Assembly: GCA_002725095.1 (NCBI GenBank) | Contig: PBQQ01000066.1 | Location: 1-17,866, forward strand | Direction of reading: 5' to 3' | Length of the DNA: 17,866 nt | DNA from: Gammaproteobacteria bacterium | GTDB lineage: Bacteria; Pseudomonadota; Gammaproteobacteria; Pseudomonadales; Azotimanducaceae | Shown here: positions 1 through 7,957 of the stretch, piece after piece | Layout: each line of letters starts with the position of its first letter | How positions within the stretch are numbered: position 1 is the first letter of the stretch | Made by a program: the position numbers and the translations under genes | Notes under the pieces: generated by a model | The model's input: only the letters and a program-made list of their open reading frames with translations | The model's database searches: none | Told to the model about the DNA's origin: nothing

Positions 1-33
1 TTGTGTCGAGCCGTGATCGCTCTACACTGTCGG
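1..33 (+). promoter_or_regulatory. Probable sigma-70 promoter of rnpB
   Basis: A -35-like TTGTGT at 1-6 and a -10-like TACACT at 23-28 are separated by 16 bp. This places transcription start near 34-36, where the first P1 helix strand of RNase P RNA begins. The stretch after the -10 (CGGGCG) is GC-rich, like the discriminators of stringently controlled stable-RNA promoters, so growth-rate control is plausible. The -35 match is weak and the window starts there, so upstream elements cannot be seen. Confidence 0.45.
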
Positions 34-392
<359 letters not shown>

Positions 393-500
393 GAGCCGCC
401 GATATAGAGATCCAAATCCGCGTTATTTGGAGCGTGCCGCGCGACCGAAAAGTTCTTTGATTTCCGTCATTTATGCCATTTTTTGCGCATCGCATAGCGC

Positions 501-527
501 TTGACTCTGACATGTGGGCTATATAGT
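501..527 (+). promoter_or_regulatory. Probable promoter of the mraZ/dcw cluster
   Basis: TTGACT at 501-506 is a good -35. TATAGT at 522-527 matches the -10 consensus at 5 of 6 positions, but the 15-bp spacer is short; TAGTGT at 524-529 gives 17 bp with a poorer match. Either choice puts the transcript start just before or within the MraZ boxes, as expected for an autoregulated mra promoter. It is the only convincing promoter-like site between rnpB and mraZ and would drive the whole compact block. Confidence 0.5.
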
Positions 528-536
528 GTCGCATGT

Positions 537-561
537 TGGGTAAATGTGGAGAAAGGTGGGA
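537..561 (+). promoter_or_regulatory. MraZ-binding repeats (three TGGGN-type boxes)
   Basis: TGGGT (537-541), TGGAG (547-551) and TGGGA (557-561) repeat with exact 10-bp periodicity, each separated by 5 nt, just downstream of the predicted promoter. MraZ in E. coli and other bacteria is known to bind TGGGN direct repeats with 5-nt spacers at its own promoter, so these are the likely autoregulatory operator. The middle box deviates at its fourth base. A further TGGGC at 515-519 is not in phase and is probably not part of the array. Confidence 0.75.
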
Positions 562-613
562 ATCGCTACGCGATAACGGCTCGCGCGATCCTGCTACAAA
601 GGTAAAGTTAAAG

Positions 614-1072
614 ATGTTTCGCGGCATCAACAGTGCAACTCTCGACGCTAAAGGTCGCATGGCTTTGCCTGCGCGTAATCGAGAAGCAGTGCACCTCGCC
701 AGCGACGGTAAAGTGGTGCTCACCATCGACATGCGCGAGACCTGTTTGTTGTTGTATCCCTTGCCGGAATGGGAAGTTGTGCAGCGCAAATTAGAAGCGT
801 TGTCCAATATCAATCCCCAAGCTCGGTTATTGCAACGACTGTTGATCGGCCACGCCACAGATTTGGAATTAGATTCTGCGGGTCGATTACTGTTGCCGGC
901 AATGCTTAGGAATTATGCTGAGCTTGATAAAAAGTTGGTGCTTGTTGGTCAGGGCAACAAGGTCGAAGTTTGGTCCGAGGCGCATTGGCAAGACGGTATG
1001 CGCGGCTGGCTGCTGCAGGGTGCAGAAGCGTTGAATGATAGGGGCGATGATTTTGCTGGGCTGTCTGTATGA
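614..1072 (+). CDS. mraZ: Transcriptional regulator MraZ
   Basis: This is the DNA-binding autoregulator at the head of the dcw cluster, which also controls downstream division genes. The 152-residue length equals that of E. coli MraZ. It starts with MFRG and has the two SpoVT/AbrB-like half domains, each with a DxxGR signature: D11-A-K-G-R15 and D87-S-A-G-R91. Blocks such as CLLLYPLPEWE (44-54) and QRLLIGHA (74-81) are near-identical to the family. The frame stays open back to an ATG at 533, but that would add 27 unrelated residues and place the start inside the operator boxes, so 614 is chosen; AAAGG at 598-602 is a modest ribosome-binding site. The stop overlaps the rsmH start as ATGA, implying translational coupling. 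Likely repressed by its own product through the 537-561 boxes. Confidence 0.95.
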   Translation: MFRGINSATLDAKGRMALPARNREAVHLASDGKVVLTIDMRETCLLLYPLPEWEVVQRKLEALSNINPQARLLQRLLIGHATDLELDSAGRLLLPAMLRNYAELDKKLVLVGQGNKVEVWSEAHWQDGMRGWLLQGAEALNDRGDDFAGLSV

Positions 1073-2037
1073 CTGATCCGCTGCAGCCACAGTCAGCCTC
1101 GGTAGATGGCGCTGTGCTGCAGCATTTGCCGGTACTGTTGGTCGAAGTGTTGCATGCTTTGGCAATCCAAAAAAACGGTGCATATGTTGACGCGACCTTC
1201 GGACGCGGCGGCCATTGTCAGGCGATGCTGGCGGAATTGTCTGATCGGGGGCAGGTAATAGCGCTTGATCGAGATCCCCAAGCCATCACTGCGGCGGAAA
1301 AATTGCGAACCCAAGAGCCGCGATTGCAGGTGTTTCGGGCGCGATTTTCTGAACTTGGCGAAGTACTCGGTGGGTGTGGGCTTGCGGGCGCAGTTCAAGG
1401 CGTCCTGATGGATGTAGGCGTTTCCTCTCCGCAGGTAGACGATCCTGATCGGGGCTTCAGCTTTAGGCATTCGGGCCCACTGGATATGCGCATGGATCCG
1501 AGTCAGGGTGTTGATGCTGCGCAATGGCTGAACAGTGCGGATGAAGAAGTTATCGCCAATATAATTTGGCGCTATGGTGAGGAGCGGCGGGCTCGACGGA
1601 TCGCCAAGGCCATCGTTGCTGCTCGGCCGTTAAGTACAACTCAAGGTTTAGCTGAAGTGGTGGCCGCTTGCGTGCCGCGCGGCAATGCCAAGTCAACTAA
1701 ACATCCTGCGACTAAAACCTTTCAAGCTGTGCGAATTTTCATCAACGATGAGTTGCAAGAATTGCAGGAGGGTCTGCACGTCGCTTTTGACAGTTTGGCC
1801 TTAGGCGGTCGACTTGCTGTGATCAGTTTTCACTCGTTGGAAGATCGGCAGGTCAAACAGACGTTTAAGGCGCTGTCGCAACCGGCGGTGTTGCCGCGGC
1901 GCCTGCCTGTTCAGGATCTACATGCCGCTGTCCGTGGTCGGCTCGTCTGCGGTCCGATTCGTGCAGGCCAAGGCGAACTTGATGTTAATCCTAGGGCGCG
2001 CAGCGCGACGTTGCGTGTGATCGAGCGGGTGGCCTGA
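1069..2037 (+). CDS. rsmH: 16S rRNA (cytosine(1402)-N(4))-methyltransferase RsmH
   Basis: This cytoplasmic enzyme uses S-adenosylmethionine to N4-methylate C1402 in the decoding centre of 16S rRNA. The 322-residue protein has the family N-terminus HLPVLLVEVLHAL (19-31), the SAM-binding motif DATFGRGGH (41-49), the block DVGVSSPQVDDPDRGFSFR followed by GPLDMRMDP, the helical insert with KTFQAVRIFINDEL, and the C-terminal VISFHSLEDRQVK motif. Length agrees with E. coli RsmH (313). The ATG overlaps the mraZ stop by 4 bp with no strong ribosome-binding site of its own, so reinitiation after mraZ is likely. Its place between mraZ and ftsL is the classical one (older name mraW). Nothing unusual was seen. 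Confidence 0.97.
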   Translation: MTDPLQPQSASVDGAVLQHLPVLLVEVLHALAIQKNGAYVDATFGRGGHCQAMLAELSDRGQVIALDRDPQAITAAEKLRTQEPRLQVFRARFSELGEVLGGCGLAGAVQGVLMDVGVSSPQVDDPDRGFSFRHSGPLDMRMDPSQGVDAAQWLNSADEEVIANIIWRYGEERRARRIAKAIVAARPLSTTQGLAEVVAACVPRGNAKSTKHPATKTFQAVRIFINDELQELQEGLHVAFDSLALGGRLAVISFHSLEDRQVKQTFKALSQPAVLPRRLPVQDLHAAVRGRLVCGPIRAGQGELDVNPRARSATLRVIERVA

Positions 2038-2039
2038 AT

Positions 2040-2387
2040 ATGGCGGTGAAGGCGCAGGAGCAAAAAACAACGCGCGGCCGTCGTCGTCGAGCGAAAGAGC
2101 AGCCTGCTGAACCCTTAAGCAAGGCGCTGTATCCGATGTTTGTCGTTGTTGGATTACTTGTTGCGATCGTGTTTTCTGCCCTAGAGACCGTTGATTCGGC
2201 CCATCGTATGCGCAGTCTTTATCAAGAATTGGATCAAGTTCAGCGTCAGCAAAACGAGTTATTGGCTGTGCACAGTAGGTTGCTTTTGGAACGTGGTGCC
2301 CGTGCAAGTTTGAACGAGGTAGAACGGGCGGCGGAGCAGGAATTAGATATGCATTTTCCGCCGTTGACCGAGCCGGATCTGCGATGA
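2040..2387 (+). CDS. ftsL: Cell division protein FtsL
   Basis: A small bitopic inner-membrane protein of the FtsQLB complex, which links early divisome assembly to activation of FtsWI. The 115-residue sequence has a basic cytoplasmic tail (TRGRRRRAKEQ, residues 11-21), one transmembrane helix (about 31-48), and a periplasmic coiled coil (about 55-100, rich in Leu, Gln and Glu). This is the FtsL architecture, and the length is close to E. coli FtsL (121). It begins 2 nt after the rsmH stop and ends in an ATGA overlap with ftsI, its functional partner. Sequence conservation in this family is low, so the call rests on architecture and position, which together are strong. Confidence 0.92.
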   Translation: MAVKAQEQKTTRGRRRRAKEQPAEPLSKALYPMFVVVGLLVAIVFSALETVDSAHRMRSLYQELDQVQRQQNELLAVHSRLLLERGARASLNEVERAAEQELDMHFPPLTEPDLR

Positions 2388-4087
2388 AAGCTTGGCGCCA
2401 TTACTTTGTTCTGGGCCTGTTTTTAATTGCAGTGGCCGCACTGTCGACTCGTGTGGTTTTCCTAGGTGTTACCGAACGTGCTTTTTTACAGCAAGAGGGT
2501 GATGCTCGGTCGGTCCGTCGCGAATCTATTCCTGCGTTGCGGGGAGTAATTTATGACCGAAACGGCGAAGCCTTGGCTGTCAGTACACCCGTCTATGCGG
2601 TATCAACCAATCCGCGTAAAGCAAATTTTAGCGCGCCGCAGTTTGCAGCGATGTCGGAGGTTCTAGACATTCCCCAAGCGGAGCTTGAACGCCGTGTGCG
2701 GACGCATGCGGACAAGCAGTTCGTGTATTTAAAGCGCCATGCTGGATGGGATATGAGCCAACGATTAGACGGTTTGGGCATTCCCCATTTGGAGCTGCGT
2801 CCAGAATACCGCCGTTATTATCCGTCGGCGGAGATTGCGGCTCACGTTACCGGCTTGACGGATATTGACGATCAGGGCATCGAAGGCGTGGAGCTGGCAT
2901 TTGAGCGTAATTTACGAGGAGAACCCGGCGCTAAAGTCGTGCTAAAGGATCGCCGTGGTAATTCAATTCGAGACTTGGACTATTTGGCGCCGCCTAGATT
3001 TGGCCAGGATGTGAGTTTGAGCATAGACCTGCGTCTGCAATATATCGCCTATCGTGAATTGAAATCAGCCGTTCAGGTGCACAAGGCTGAGTCCGCTTCG
3101 TTGATTATGGCCGACGCAAAGACGGGGGAAATCTTAGCGCTGGTCAATCAGCCTTCTTACAACCCAAACGACATTGCAGGCCAACTCGCGGGTATGCGCA
3201 ATCGCGCGGTGACAGATTCCTACGAACCCGGTTCAACGGTGAAGCCGTTTACCGCGATGGCGGCGTTGGAGTCTGGTCGCTACGACACAGAAACAGTCAT
3301 CGATACCTCGCCGGGATATTTTCGTGTCGGCGGCAAGTTGATTCAGGACCCTATCAATCGCGCCTCTTTGTCTTTGGCTAAAGCGATTCAAAAATCCAGT
3401 CAGGTAGCTATTGCTAAGGTGGCGTTAGACCTAGAAGAACAGGCGGTTTTCGATGTTTTGGCCCGGGCGGGTATCGGCGATTTTGTCAGTTCCGGTTTGC
3501 CTGGAGAGGCCATGGGCCGACTGAATAATAGTCAGTTGCGCTACCCGGTGGTGCGGGCGACGTTAGCCTATGGTTATGGTTTGTCGGTAACGCCGCTGCA
3601 GCTGACAAGAGCCTATTTGACGCTCGCCAGTGGTGGTAAGCGCATGCCGCTGTCGATATTGAAGCAAGACCGACGCATTGAAACTGAGCAAGTCTTTGAC
3701 CCTGAACATGTCAGCGACGTCTTGGCGATGATGGAATTAGTGACGTCGCAAGCCGGCACAGCTTCCCAGGCGGCTGTGCCCGGATATCGTGTGGCCGGTA
3801 AAACGGGTACCGCGCGATTAGTTGGTAAGCAGGGCTACGATGATGAGAGGCACGTCGCATGGTTTGCCGGCATGGTGCCGGTGTCTGATCCCCGCCTAGT
3901 GATGGTGGTCTTGGTCAATGAGCCCAGATCTGGTGTGAACAGCGGCGGTGGAGTGGCGGCGCCTATTTTTAGTCGGGTCGCGGAGCGCAGCGTACGGCTA
4001 ATGGGTATTGCGGGCGACGTGCAGCGGCCGTTGTTCGCCGAGCAGACCCAAGGCCGTCGTCCATCCGATGTAGGTGGCGGATTGTGA
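2384..4087 (+). CDS. ftsI: Septal peptidoglycan transpeptidase FtsI (PBP3)
   Basis: FtsI is the division-specific class B penicillin-binding protein that crosslinks septal peptidoglycan in complex with FtsW. The 567-residue protein has an N-terminal membrane anchor (about 7-27), the pedestal domain motif RGVIYDRNGEALA (near 54-66), the dimerisation domain region RRYYPSAEIAAHVTG, and the transpeptidase domain. The nucleophile motif is S284-T-V-K287 and the third motif is K473-T-G-T476. The second motif, normally SxN, reads S338-S339-Q340 within IQKSSQVAIAKVAL, so the family Asn is Gln. The rest of the domain looks intact, so activity is still expected. The start overlaps the ftsL stop (ATGA) and the end overlaps murE (GTGA). 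Confidence 0.96.
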   Translation: MKAWRHYFVLGLFLIAVAALSTRVVFLGVTERAFLQQEGDARSVRRESIPALRGVIYDRNGEALAVSTPVYAVSTNPRKANFSAPQFAAMSEVLDIPQAELERRVRTHADKQFVYLKRHAGWDMSQRLDGLGIPHLELRPEYRRYYPSAEIAAHVTGLTDIDDQGIEGVELAFERNLRGEPGAKVVLKDRRGNSIRDLDYLAPPRFGQDVSLSIDLRLQYIAYRELKSAVQVHKAESASLIMADAKTGEILALVNQPSYNPNDIAGQLAGMRNRAVTDSYEPGSTVKPFTAMAALESGRYDTETVIDTSPGYFRVGGKLIQDPINRASLSLAKAIQKSSQVAIAKVALDLEEQAVFDVLARAGIGDFVSSGLPGEAMGRLNNSQLRYPVVRATLAYGYGLSVTPLQLTRAYLTLASGGKRMPLSILKQDRRIETEQVFDPEHVSDVLAMMELVTSQAGTASQAAVPGYRVAGKTGTARLVGKQGYDDERHVAWFAGMVPVSDPRLVMVVLVNEPRSGVNSGGGVAAPIFSRVAERSVRLMGIAGDVQRPLFAEQTQGRRPSDVGGGL

Positions 4088-5520
4088 CGTTAGGTGAGCT
4101 AATAGAAGACCCTAATTGGTCCGCAGTGGCAGTATCCGGCATCAGTGAAGACTCGAGAACGGTGCAGCCGGGCGATTTATTTATTGCTGCCAGTAAGCTT
4201 CCGGAGCAGCGTGTGCTGCACGTGCAAGAGGCTCTGGCGGCGGGCGCCGCGGCGGTGTTAGTGCCCGAGCCAATGAATCTGCAGGCGCCAGTGCCTGTAG
4301 TACCGCTCGGTGACTTAGCCGCACGCAGAAGTGAAATAGCGTCGCGCTATCACCAACACCCCAGCAGCGAACTGTGCTGTATCGGCATAACCGGTACGAA
4401 CGGTAAGACCTCTATTGCTTGGCATATCACGGACTTAAGTCAACGGCTCGGAGTGTCGGCCGGTTACTGCGGCACCCTTGGCTGGGGTGCGTTGGATCAG
4501 CTTCAGCCCTCGCAGTTGACGACGCCGAGCGCTGTGGCTTTGCAGGGCTATTTGGCTGCGATGCAAACACGAGGCGCATCTCGCGTGGCCATGGAGGTGA
4601 GTTCTCATGCCTTGGATCAAGGTCGTGTTGCGGCTGTGCAATTTGACGTTGCAGTATTTTCGAATCTAAGCCGTGATCATTTGGACTATCACCAAACTGT
4701 CGAGGCGTACAAAGACGCAAAGGCAAAGCTGTTCCAGCACTGGCCTTTAGCGGCCGCGGTGATCAACAGTAATGATCCGGTGGGTCGTGAGTTCGTTTGC
4801 ACGAGTCGTGCGAATGAGGTGATCAGTTACGGTACTCACGGCGACGTCAGTTGGCATAGCCAAGCTGTGCGTCAGGGCATGCGGGTAACGTTTTCGACGC
4901 CATGGGGCCGCACCGAAACGGTGATGCCCGTTGCCGCTGAGTTTGCGGTGGCTAATGTGGCGGCCGCGATGGCGGTGCTGCTGAGTCTAGGGCACAGCCT
5001 GCATAGAGTAACGGAAGCTGTGGAGATCATGGCGCCGGTGCCAGGGCGTATGCAGGTGGTAGATGGCGGCTCGAAGTGGCCTCGGGTTGTCGTCGACTAT
5101 GCGCACACGCCGGACGCGGTTGAAAAAGCTTTGGCGGCTCTGCGGCCCCAGTGTCGGGGTGATCTAATTTGTGTTGTTGGGTGCGGCGGTGACCGTGATC
5201 GCGGTAAGCGCGCACAAATGGGTCATGCTGCTGCAAAAGGTAGCGACCGCGCTTGGTTCACGTCGGACAATCCGCGCAGTGAGGATCCCGAGCGCATCTT
5301 GGATGACATGGTCCGTAGTTTGGGCGGGCCCAAGCTTGAGCGTGTCCGCAGCGAGGTGAATCGCGCTCAGGCGATTGCTGCTGCATTGGCGAGTGCCTGT
5401 CCAGATGACGTCGTACTTATTGCTGGCAAAGGACATGAACAAACCCAAGAAATTAACGGTCAATTCCTTCCCTTCAGCGACTTTGCGGTCGTTCATGAAA
5501 TCCAAAACGAGAACAGCTGA
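4084..5520 (+). CDS. murE: UDP-MurNAc-L-Ala-D-Glu:meso-diaminopimelate ligase MurE
   Basis: This cytoplasmic ATP-dependent ligase adds the third residue of the peptidoglycan stem peptide. The 478-residue protein has the N-terminal UDP-substrate domain (DSRTVQPGDLFIA, about 22-34), the ATP motif GTNGKT (104-109), the carbamylated-lysine region DAKAKLF, and the C-terminal domain with VVDYAHTPDAVEKAL, VVGCGGDRDRGKR and GKGHE. The D395-N-P-R398 motif is the signature of meso-diaminopimelate specificity, as expected for a Gram-negative. The start is a GTG overlapping the ftsI stop (GTGA); residues align from about position 3, so no other start fits. The next gene is mraY, overlapping by 1 bp, where murF would normally lie. 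Confidence 0.97.
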   Translation: MTLGELIEDPNWSAVAVSGISEDSRTVQPGDLFIAASKLPEQRVLHVQEALAAGAAAVLVPEPMNLQAPVPVVPLGDLAARRSEIASRYHQHPSSELCCIGITGTNGKTSIAWHITDLSQRLGVSAGYCGTLGWGALDQLQPSQLTTPSAVALQGYLAAMQTRGASRVAMEVSSHALDQGRVAAVQFDVAVFSNLSRDHLDYHQTVEAYKDAKAKLFQHWPLAAAVINSNDPVGREFVCTSRANEVISYGTHGDVSWHSQAVRQGMRVTFSTPWGRTETVMPVAAEFAVANVAAAMAVLLSLGHSLHRVTEAVEIMAPVPGRMQVVDGGSKWPRVVVDYAHTPDAVEKALAALRPQCRGDLICVVGCGGDRDRGKRAQMGHAAAKGSDRAWFTSDNPRSEDPERILDDMVRSLGGPKLERVRSEVNRAQAIAAALASACPDDVVLIAGKGHEQTQEINGQFLPFSDFAVVHEIQNENS

Positions 5521-6602
5521 TGTTGCTATGGCTCACTGAATATCTCTCTGAATTTGTTCGCGGGTTTGCGGTATTTCAATATTTGACCTTTCGCACCATG
5601 GTGAGCCTAGTGACGGCCCTGTTGATGTCCTTGGTCATTGGGCCCGTGATGATCGCGCGTTTGGCGCGTGCGCAAATCGGCCAGACGATTCGCGACGACG
5701 GGCCTGCTTCGCACTTCAGTAAGGCAGGAACGCCGACTATGGGTGGGGCGTTGATTCTCGTTATTTTGGTGTTCACGACATTGCTGTGGGGTGATCTGAC
5801 TAATCGCTATGTTTGGCTAGTAATTTTTGTCACTCTAAGTTTTGGCGTGATTGGCTGGGTCGACGATTATTTAAAAATTTCGCGAAAAAATACTAAGGGG
5901 CTAATCGCGCGCTGGAAGTACCTGTGGCAGTCGGTGTTTGCGCTCTTGGCGGCTATTTATCTCTATTCTGCAGCGCAGTCGCCGGTGGAAACCACCTTAT
6001 ATGTGCCATTCTTTAAGTCCATTGCGGTGCCCTTGGGTATTGGCTTTGTGTTGCTTAGCTATTTGATGATCGTTGGCATGAGTAACGCGGTGAATTTAAC
6101 CGACGGGTTAGATGGGCTAGCGATCATGCCGGCGGTGATGGTCGGAGCGGCGCTCGGTTTGATTGCCTATGTGGCGGGCAACACGGAATTCTCGTCCTAC
6201 CTGCAAATTCCCTATGTCGCCGGAGCTGGCGAATTAGCCGTTTTTTGCGGAGCATTAATCGGCGCGGGGTTGGGGTTCTTGTGGTTCAACACGTATCCCG
6301 CACAGATCTTTATGGGGGATGTTGGCGCCTTGGCCATCGGTGCGGCGCTCGGATTGGTGGCGATCATTGTCCGCCACGAGATTGTGGTATTGATAATGGG
6401 CGGATTGTTTGTTCTGGAAACCGCCAGCGTCATTATTCAGGTGGCTTCTTTTCGGCTCACGGGGCGACGTGTTTTTCGCATGGCGCCTATCCATCATCAC
6501 TTTGAGCTCAAAGGTTGGCCCGAACCTAAAGTGATTGTGCGATTTTGGATCATTACGTTAGTTTTGGTGACCATTGGCTTATCAACATTGAAGCTTAGAT
6601 AA
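5520..6602 (+). CDS. mraY: Phospho-N-acetylmuramoyl-pentapeptide-transferase MraY
   Basis: An integral inner-membrane enzyme that transfers phospho-MurNAc-pentapeptide from UDP to undecaprenyl phosphate, making lipid I. The 360-residue protein matches E. coli MraY in length and along its whole sequence. It has about ten hydrophobic segments, DGPASHFSKAGTPTMGG, the Asp pair in GWVDDYLK, the loop NTKGLIARWKY, the NAVNLTDGLDGLA block, FMGDVGALAIG, and the MAPIHHHFELKGWPE histidine motif. The start ATG shares one base with the murE stop (TGATG), so translation is coupled. Its substrate is the MurF product, yet murF is not adjacent; murF must lie elsewhere if this pathway is conventional. MurD follows after a 2-nt gap. 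Confidence 0.98.
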   Translation: MLLWLTEYLSEFVRGFAVFQYLTFRTMVSLVTALLMSLVIGPVMIARLARAQIGQTIRDDGPASHFSKAGTPTMGGALILVILVFTTLLWGDLTNRYVWLVIFVTLSFGVIGWVDDYLKISRKNTKGLIARWKYLWQSVFALLAAIYLYSAAQSPVETTLYVPFFKSIAVPLGIGFVLLSYLMIVGMSNAVNLTDGLDGLAIMPAVMVGAALGLIAYVAGNTEFSSYLQIPYVAGAGELAVFCGALIGAGLGFLWFNTYPAQIFMGDVGALAIGAALGLVAIIVRHEIVVLIMGGLFVLETASVIIQVASFRLTGRRVFRMAPIHHHFELKGWPEPKVIVRFWIITLVLVTIGLSTLKLR

Positions 6603-6604
6603 GT

Positions 6605-7948
6605 ATGGCGGCGGTTCATGCAATCCTCGGATTCGGGGTAACAGGACAATCAGTGGCTAGGCACTTGCTGCGCAACGGTATCCCGTTTGTAGTTTTTGAT
6701 ACGCGGCCGGAACAATCGCTGTCGGATGAATTTCGTAGCCTTAAAGTGCATTGGGAGGTTGAGCATTGGTCTGAAACCCGGCTGCGCGAACACCTGAGCG
6801 ATGTAGCTCGCCTAGTGGTCAGTCCGGGTGTGCGCTTAGATCTTGAACTGGTGCTGGTGGCTCGGGCCCTTGAAATGCCCGTCGTCAGTGACATTGATCT
6901 GTTCTTTGAAGCGACCAACGCTCCGGTTATCGGTGTAACTGGGACAAATGGCAAGAGCACTGTGGTCTCGCTGGTTGGCCATATATTTCACGGTTTAGGC
7001 GAAGAATGTGGGGTTGGCGGAAATATTGGCCTTGCCGCACTTGATTTGTTGATCAAGCCGCAGAATCGTTACGTACTTGAATTGTCTAGTTTTCAGTTAG
7101 AGCGTAGTGCTGTGCTGCCTTTCGCCGCGGCGACGGTGCTGAACATCTCCGATGATCATCTAGATCATCATGGTTCCCTGCAAAATTACCGCTGTGCGAA
7201 GTTGCGAATTTATCGCGGAGCTCAGCAGTGTGTGTTTAATCGTGGCGATGCGTTGACTCAGCCCATCGGCGCGGATCACAGGGTGAGCTTTGGGCTTGAT
7301 GCCGCTGGCGATGCGAAGTCCTATGGTGTTGTGCGCGATGCGGGCACGACGTGGCTTGCCAAAGGCGATGAGTTAATTGTTCCGGTAGACGAATTGCCGC
7401 TCAAGGGTGCCCATAATCTGCTCAATATCATGGCGGCTCTGGCGCTGCTCGATCCTCTTATAAGCGCCCGCGAAGCGGCGCCGGTAGCGACTCGATTTAC
7501 AGCGCTGGAGCATCGCTTCCAGTCTATTAAGACCTTGGACGGCGTGAGCTATGTGAACGATTCAAAGGCGACTAACGTTGGCGCTACGTTGGCGGCGCTG
7601 CAAGGTTTGAACCCAGCGACGCGAGTAGTTTTGATTGCTGGCGGCGATGCCAAAGGGGCAGATTTGTGGCCATTAGCCGAGGTTTTGGCCGCGTCTGCTG
7701 CAGGCGTCGTTGCTCTGGGTAAGGATTCAGCTGCATTGGCTGCGGTGGCTAAATCGGTCGGTGTGGACTGCATCCAAGTTGCAAATATGGGCGAAGCTGT
7801 TGTGGCGGCGCGACGGATGGCGACAGGAGCAAATATGGTTTTACTTTCACCCGCCTGTTCGAGCTTAGATATGTACCGTAATTTTTCCGAACGGGGAGAG
7901 GTATTCGTAGAGGCAGTGCGAGGTTTGCGCAGTGATAGCAACGGTTAA
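6605..7948 (+). CDS. murD: UDP-N-acetylmuramoyl-L-alanine--D-glutamate ligase MurD
   Basis: This cytoplasmic ATP-dependent ligase adds D-glutamate to UDP-MurNAc-L-Ala. The 447-residue protein (E. coli 438) opens with the Rossmann-type UDP-binding segment ILGFGVTGQSVARHLL. It has SPGV in the N-terminal domain, the ATP-binding motif G113-T-N-G-K-S-T119, VLELSSFQLE, the metal and lysine region SDDHLDHHGSLQNYRCAKLRIY, the EHRFQ and NDSKATN motifs of the C-terminal domain, and LLSPACSSLD with NFSERG near the end. The ATG lies 2 nt after the mraY stop; no strong ribosome-binding site is visible, which fits coupled translation. The murD stop is 9 nt before ftsW. No anomaly was seen. Confidence 0.97.
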   Translation: MAAVHAILGFGVTGQSVARHLLRNGIPFVVFDTRPEQSLSDEFRSLKVHWEVEHWSETRLREHLSDVARLVVSPGVRLDLELVLVARALEMPVVSDIDLFFEATNAPVIGVTGTNGKSTVVSLVGHIFHGLGEECGVGGNIGLAALDLLIKPQNRYVLELSSFQLERSAVLPFAAATVLNISDDHLDHHGSLQNYRCAKLRIYRGAQQCVFNRGDALTQPIGADHRVSFGLDAAGDAKSYGVVRDAGTTWLAKGDELIVPVDELPLKGAHNLLNIMAALALLDPLISAREAAPVATRFTALEHRFQSIKTLDGVSYVNDSKATNVGATLAALQGLNPATRVVLIAGGDAKGADLWPLAEVLAASAAGVVALGKDSAALAAVAKSVGVDCIQVANMGEAVVAARRMATGANMVLLSPACSSLDMYRNFSERGEVFVEAVRGLRSDSNG

Positions 7949-7957
7949 AGGGACATT

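Noticed and set aside
411..431. 7-bp hairpin (TCCAAAT with ATTTGGA) after rnpB as a terminator
   Set aside because: The stem is AT-rich and no T run follows; the T run of rnpB is upstream at 387-392.
533..613. Upstream ATG extension of mraZ
   Set aside because: It would add 27 residues absent from the family, and the ATG lies just before the MraZ boxes. MFRG at 614 is the standard N-terminus.
4427..4726. Minus-strand open frames inside murE (and similar ones inside mraY, murD, ftsA and ftsZ)
   Set aside because: They are antisense shadows of well conserved plus-strand genes with no recognisable protein features.
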